From: Sporichthyaceae bacterium
GTDB lineage: Bacteria > Actinomycetota > Actinomycetes > JACCUZ01
Direction of reading: 5' to 3'
Assembly: GCA_013698395.1 (NCBI GenBank)
Contig: JACCUZ010000253.1
Span: forward strand, 1-11,004
Length of the DNA: 11,004 nucleotides
This document shows, in pieces, positions 6,703-11,004 of this stretch. Numbering within the stretch: the first letter of the stretch is position 1; each line of letters starts with the position of its first letter. Below the pieces are notes generated by a model. That model did no database searches. It had not been told where the DNA came from and worked only from the letters and a program-made list of their open reading frames with translations. Both the position numbers and the translations under genes were made by a program.

Positions 6703-7334
6703 GTCCGCACCTCCCCGCTGGTGGTGAGGGCCAGTGCCCGTAACCGGGCCAACGCGCGGTGCTGTGCCACTCGCACCGCGCCGGCGGACATGCCCAGGGC
6801 TCTGCCGGTCTCCTCGGCGGAGAGGCCGACAGCTACCCGCAGCAGCAACAGCTCGCGGAGCTGAAGGGGCAGTCGGTCCAGCAGCCCGCGGACCATCGAC
6901 GCGTCACTGCTGCGCAGAGCGGCTTCTTCAGGACCGATTCCGGAGTCCGCCTCGTCGGGCAGCTCGTCGGTCGGGACAGCAGCCCGGATGGCAGCGCGCT
7001 GGGCATCAGCGACCTTGTGGCCGGCGATGCCGAAGACGAAGGCCTCGAACGGACGACCCTCGTCACGGTACCGGGGCAGGGCGGACAGCACAGCGATACA
7101 GACCTCCTGAGCCACATCGTCGGCGGTGTGCTCGCTGCCGGGCAGCCGCCCCAGTCGTGCGCGGCAGTACCGGTGGACCATCTCCCGGACGAGGCCGAGC
7201 AGGGCGTCTCGCGCCCCCACGTCTCCAGCGACCGCACGAGCCGCTAGCGAGCCCATCTCGACCGGAGGCCTGCCGACCTCCGCACGAGTGGACATCGAAC
7301 GCGCGACGCCCGGCGTTACGGTCACCGCGGACAC
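6699..7334 (-). CDS. sigD: ECF-type RNA polymerase sigma factor, SigD-like
   Basis: A two-domain sigma-70 family protein. Sigma region 2 spans about residues 46-118 (HRYCRARLG, ADDVAQEVC, ALPRYRDEGRPFEAFVFGIAGHKVADAQRAA) and region 4 about 148-202 (LPLQLRELLLLRVAVGLSAEETG, then GAVRVAQHRALARLRAL). The match to the mycobacterial SigD signature around DDVAQEVC and GIAxHKVAD is strong from memory. It directs RNA polymerase to a stress or stationary-phase regulon and is probably silenced by the co-translated RsdA-type protein. The start is uncertain. GTG 7334 gives 211 aa, but no good ribosome-binding site precedes it, and residues 1-26 look unlike the family. ATG 7295 (residue 14) and ATG 7256 (residue 27) are alternatives; homology starts near residue 27. 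A promoter-like element overlaps the 7295 ATG and favours 7256. It is 19 nt downstream of the BldM-like gene. Confidence 0.92.
   Translation of the reverse strand: MSAVTVTPGVARSMSTRAEVGRPPVEMGSLAARAVAGDVGARDALLGLVREMVHRYCRARLGRLPGSEHTADDVAQEVCIAVLSALPRYRDEGRPFEAFVFGIAGHKVADAQRAAIRAAVPTDELPDEADSGIGPEEAALRSSDASMVRGLLDRLPLQLRELLLLRVAVGLSAEETGRALGMSAGAVRVAQHRALARLRALALTTSGEVRT
6710..6716 (-). promoter_or_regulatory. Shine-Dalgarno site fixing the rsdA GTG start
   Basis: GGGGAGG on the - strand lies inside the last codons of sigD, 7 nt before the GTG at 6702. It is one of the strongest ribosome-binding sites in the window and supports the overlapping GTGA start-stop arrangement. Confidence 0.75.
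7294..7319 (-). promoter_or_regulatory. Candidate ECF (SigD-type) promoter within the 5' end of sigD
   Basis: On the - strand GTAACG (7319-7314) is followed after exactly 16 nt by CGAT (7297-7294). These are, from memory, the -35 and -10 elements reported for mycobacterial SigD promoters. Transcription would begin near 7287, about 30 nt before the in-frame ATG at 7256, where homology to SigD proteins begins. That fits an autoregulated promoter with a short leader. The spacing and position are seen; the function is inferred from a short match. Confidence 0.4.
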
Positions 7335-7353
7335 TCGACGGGGTCAGTTGGGC

Positions 7354-7962
7354 TCACCGCACCAGTCCCCAACGAAATCCCATGGCCACCGCCTGCGCCC
7401 GGTCCGCGGCACCCAGCTTGCGGAACAACCGCCGGGCGTGAGTCTTGACGGTGTCTTCGGAGAGATAGAGCTCCTTGCCGATCTCAGAGTTGCTGCGCCC
7501 GCGCCCCATGCCACGCAGCACCTGCAGCTCGCGCTCGGTCAGCGGAGGAAGCGCGGCATCGGAGTAATGCCCGGCCCTCGGCACCCTCCGCGCGGAGGAG
7601 TCGTGCAGGGCCTGCGTCACCATGGCCACCAGCTCCTCCCGCGATGCGTCCTTGACAAGGTACCCACGTGCGCCGGCGTTCACCGCGCGCGCGACGCCGT
7701 CGACGTCCTCGCTCATCGTCATCATGATGACCGCTGCCTGGGGCACCGCGCTGAGGATTCGCCGAGCTGCCTCGACACCCCCCACCCCAGGCATCCGTAC
7801 GTCGATCATCACCAGGTCCGGCCGCTCGCTGCCGTAGCGGGCGAGACACTCCTCGCCGGAGCCCGCGACCAGGACCCGCTCGACGCCGGGCACGGCCGCC
7901 ACGGCGCGCCGCAGTGCCTCCCGCGCCAGCGGGGAGTCATCGCAGACCAGAACCGTCGCCAC
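7354..7962 (-). CDS. bldM: BldM-like response regulator (NarL/LuxR family)
   Basis: A 202-aa DNA-binding regulator: receiver domain about 1-120, linker, and LuxR-type helix-turn-helix about 140-197 (LTERELQVLRGMGRGRSNSEIG, LSEDTVKTHARRLFRKLGAADRAQAV). It starts VLVCDDSPLAREALRRAVAAVPGVERV and ends VAMGFRWGLVR, which agrees nearly residue for residue with my recollection of Streptomyces BldM, a regulator of aerial development that acts as a homodimer or with WhiI. The receiver pocket looks complete: Asp8, Asp9, Asp54, Thr82 and Lys104. BldM in Streptomyces is nevertheless considered atypical, with Asp54 reported as dispensable. No histidine kinase gene is nearby, consistent with an orphan regulator. 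The start is GTG 7962, backed by GAGGTG at 7970-7975. It sits 84 nt after the MerR-like gene and 19 nt before sigD. Confidence 0.92.
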   Translation of the reverse strand: MATVLVCDDSPLAREALRRAVAAVPGVERVLVAGSGEECLARYGSERPDLVMIDVRMPGVGGVEAARRILSAVPQAAVIMMTMSEDVDGVARAVNAGARGYLVKDASREELVAMVTQALHDSSARRVPRAGHYSDAALPPLTERELQVLRGMGRGRSNSEIGKELYLSEDTVKTHARRLFRKLGAADRAQAVAMGFRWGLVR

Positions 7963-8048
7963 GAACGCTCACCTCGTCGAACCGGTGCCGGGCCCCTCCC
8001 GGCGCACGGAGGTGTTCTCGGCAGGTTCGGCCGGGATCGTGAGCGTTC
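7963..8048 (-). promoter_or_regulatory. Nested inverted repeats in the bldM leader covering its ribosome-binding region
   Basis: Outer arms are perfect 10-mers: GAACGCTCAC at 7963-7972 and GTGAGCGTTC at 8039-8048 (+ strand). Inside are cgaacc(gg)tgccg at 7978-7990 and cggcaggttcg at 8019-8029, pairing as 6+5 bp with a 2-nt bulge. A competing 6-bp hairpin is gccggg/cccggc at 7987-8003. In the transcript the 5' outer arm begins with the GA of the merR UGA stop. The 3' arm includes the last three bases of the bldM Shine-Dalgarno (GAGGUG, 7975-7970) and ends directly before the GUG start. This is compatible with occlusion of the bldM start that a ribosome finishing merR would open. No T-run follows, so a terminator is unlikely. 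Confidence 0.55.
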
Positions 8049-9003
8049 AGGTGGTGCGGGCTGTCCGGGGAGGTGGGGTACGCGGGCTGGCCAAGGCCGC
8101 TACCGCGTCCTCGAGACCGTTGACCCAGGTCATGCCTGGCCCCCACTGCTCACTCTCGTAGCCCGGGCCGCCGAGCACGACGGCTGGCCGGGGCCGCACG
8201 GCGTTGAAGACTTCGGGGCCGGGCAGCGTGGCCGAGCCAATGCTCTGCGCCCAGAGGAAGACCGCAGTCGGCCCGGTGCGCACGACCGCTTCGCGGAGAG
8301 CGCTCAGCGGCAGCCGGACACCCAGCATGCGCGACGGCACGGCGCGCTCGGTCAGCGCCGCGGACAGCGCCACGAGCGGCAGCCGGTACTCCTCGGGCTC
8401 CAGAGCGGCCAGGAGCACCGGCCGGCCCGAGATCGGCGCCCGGGTCCCTCGCGTCGCCTGAGTCCCCGTGCGCAGCGCCATCTCCGCGCTCTCGCTGAGC
8501 AGGCGCTCCACGACGACGCCACGTCCGGTGGCGCGCCAGCGCTCACCGAGACCGGAGAGCACGGGCAGCAGCAGGTCGTTCCAGGTAGGCAGGACTCCGT
8601 CCCGACGGACTGCGCTGACCAGCTGGGTGATGCACGCGTCGGAGTCCAGGCTCGTCGCCGCACGGGCCAGGCCTCGCGCGGCAGGCGAGGCGCGAGGTAA
8701 GGCCACCACGCGTCCCCCGCCCGATCGCTGCCGAGCCGACCGGGCCGACCGCACCGCAGTGGCCTCAGTGGGCAGCTCGCTGCTCAGCGCGATCCGGGCC
8801 GCCTCCGCCGGCGTCACTCCCTCGAGCATGAGCCGGTGCATCACCTCGAGCCGGGCGAGGTCGCGTGCCGTGTAGCGGCGAGGCGAGCCCGCCTGGTGTT
8901 CGTCGGGTCCCACCCCGTAGCGGCGGTCCCAGGTACGCAGAGTTCCGGTGGCCACGCCCAAGCGGCGTGCCACCGCTGCCACACCGAACACCGCATCCGG
9001 CAC
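8047..9003 (-). CDS. MerR-family transcriptional regulator with a degenerate B12-binding-like C-terminus
   Basis: A 318-aa protein. Residues 6-60 form a MerR winged helix (FGVAAVARRLGVATGTLRTWDRRYG, then SPRRYTARDLARLEVMHRLM). After a basic, Ser/Arg-rich linker (about 80-100) comes a helical bundle (about 112-180) and a Rossmann-like segment (about 195-305; VLLAAL, AVFLWAQ, AVVLGGPGY). This is the architecture of CarH/LitR light-sensing B12 regulators. However, the two cobalamin-contacting histidines are absent. In the bundle the W-x9-E-H pattern reads W156...E166-R167, and the E-x-H-x-x-G axial motif reads E204-E-Y206-R-L-P. The sensor probably does not bind B12 and may sense something else or act by protein contact. 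The start (GTG 9003) is 20 nt after the groEL stop with no strong ribosome-binding site, so an upstream start inside groEL cannot be excluded. Target genes are unknown. Confidence 0.85.
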   Translation of the reverse strand: MPDAVFGVAAVARRLGVATGTLRTWDRRYGVGPDEHQAGSPRRYTARDLARLEVMHRLMLEGVTPAEAARIALSSELPTEATAVRSARSARQRSGGGRVVALPRASPAARGLARAATSLDSDACITQLVSAVRRDGVLPTWNDLLLPVLSGLGERWRATGRGVVVERLLSESAEMALRTGTQATRGTRAPISGRPVLLAALEPEEYRLPLVALSAALTERAVPSRMLGVRLPLSALREAVVRTGPTAVFLWAQSIGSATLPGPEVFNAVRPRPAVVLGGPGYESEQWGPGMTWVNGLEDAVAALASPRTPPPRTARTT

Positions 9004-9023
9004 TGCGCGCGGACGTTCTCGGG

Positions 9024-10652
<1,629 letters not shown>

Positions 10653-10707
10653 GGGGTGGCCCTTCGGAGTGGAGGGGGGCGGTCAGCGGGACAGGGGGCG
10701 AGACGAC

Positions 10708-10750
10708 ACCGCCCCGGGTGACGGACGCTCGGCCCGCCGCCCGGGGCGGT
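10708..10750 (-). other. Intercistronic hairpin between groES and groEL
   Basis: A perfect 11-bp inverted repeat, ACCGCCCCGGG at 10708-10718 and CCCGGGGCGGT at 10740-10750, with a 21-nt loop. It begins 17 nt after the groES stop and ends 55 nt before the groEL start, clear of the groEL ribosome-binding site. No T-run follows on the - strand, so it is not a classical terminator. An mRNA processing or stability element, or partial attenuation setting the GroES:GroEL ratio, would fit; this is inferred. Confidence 0.6.
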
Positions 10751-10767
10751 ATGAGATGCGGTCGGTC

Positions 10768-11004
10768 CTACTTCTCGATCACCGCAAGCACGTCGCGGGC
10801 CGAGAGGACGAGGTACTCCTCGCCGTTGTGCTTGACCTCGGTGCCGCCGTACTTGCTGTAGAGCACGGTGTCGCCGACGCTGACGTCGAGCGGCACGCGC
10901 GCGCCGTCCTCGAAGCGACCCGGACCCACGGCAAGGACGGTGCCCTCTTGGGGCTTCTCCTTGGCGGTGTCCGGGATGACGAGGCCCGACGCGGTGGTCT
11001 GCTC
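10768..11004 (-). CDS. groES: 10 kDa co-chaperonin GroES, N-terminus outside the window
   Basis: The - strand frame from the window edge to TAG at 10768-10770 gives 78 residues. It begins EQTTASGLVIPDTAKEKPQE, runs through VLAVGPGRFEDGARVPLDV and YSKYGGTEVKHNGEEYLVL, and ends SARDVLAVIEK. This is the mobile-loop end, core and C-terminus of GroES, the heptameric lid of GroEL. About 20-25 N-terminal residues, the start and the promoter, where an HrcA/CIRCE operator would be expected, lie beyond position 11004. Nothing looks truncated by mutation. Confidence 0.97.
   Translation of the reverse strand, partial: EQTTASGLVIPDTAKEKPQEGTVLAVGPGRFEDGARVPLDVSVGDTVLYSKYGGTEVKHNGEEYLVLSARDVLAVIEK

Noticed and set aside
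7126..8700. 524-codon + strand open frame opposite sigD, bldM and the MerR-like gene
   Set aside because: Runs across three real genes and their gaps on the other strand; no domain similarity.

Overview
This 11 kb window is GC-rich throughout and comes from an actinobacterial chromosome, most likely a differentiating or related member of the Actinomycetia. The evidence is gene content and order: groES-groEL (GroEL1 type with a His-rich tail), a BldM-type response regulator, a SigD-type ECF sigma factor with its RsdA-type anti-sigma factor, guaB and guaB3. From memory, Mycobacterium tuberculosis has guaB3-guaB2-(Rv3412)-rsdA-sigD-(Rv3415c)-whiB3-groEL1-groES in the same arrangement, and Streptomyces keeps bldM, an ECF sigma gene and guaB close to groESL. 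I cannot name the genus.

Layout. (1) Positions 2-814, + strand: the 3' part of a DUF222/HNH endonuclease-like gene, cut by the window edge. (2) 886-2310, - strand: a conserved cytosolic protein of unknown function. (3) 2443-3240, + strand: a spermidine-synthase-like methyltransferase-fold protein whose last 17 residues are encoded antisense to the end of guaB3. (4) 3189-11004, - strand: one unbroken co-directional block, read in transcription order as groES (partial), groEL, a MerR-type regulator with a degenerate B12-binding region, bldM, sigD, rsdA, guaB, guaB3. Gaps inside the block are short: 115, 20, 84, 19, -4, 48 and 7 nt. I see no convincing Rho-independent terminator anywhere in it. 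No stretch longer than 300 bases lacks a gene. I found no tRNA, rRNA, CRISPR array or insertion sequence.

How the genes fit together. The block links protein folding (GroES/GroEL), developmental or stress transcription control (MerR-like regulator, BldM, SigD/RsdA) and guanine nucleotide supply (GuaB and GuaB3). sigD and rsdA overlap by 4 bp, which is typical of a coupled sigma/anti-sigma pair, and guaB and guaB3 are 7 nt apart.

The most interesting non-coding signals are three. First, nested inverted repeats fill the merR-bldM gap; the outer arms sit exactly on the merR stop codon and on the bldM ribosome-binding region, which suggests termination-coupled translation. Second, a GTAACG-N16-CGAT promoter-like element lies inside the 5' end of the sigD reading frame, resembling elements reported for mycobacterial SigD and suggesting autoregulation from a shorter start. 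Third, an 11-bp perfect hairpin lies between groES and groEL. I did not find a clear undescribed multi-gene system. The best candidates for new biology are the unknown protein at 886-2310, the MerR/B12-like regulator lacking cobalamin ligands, and the bldM leader structure.
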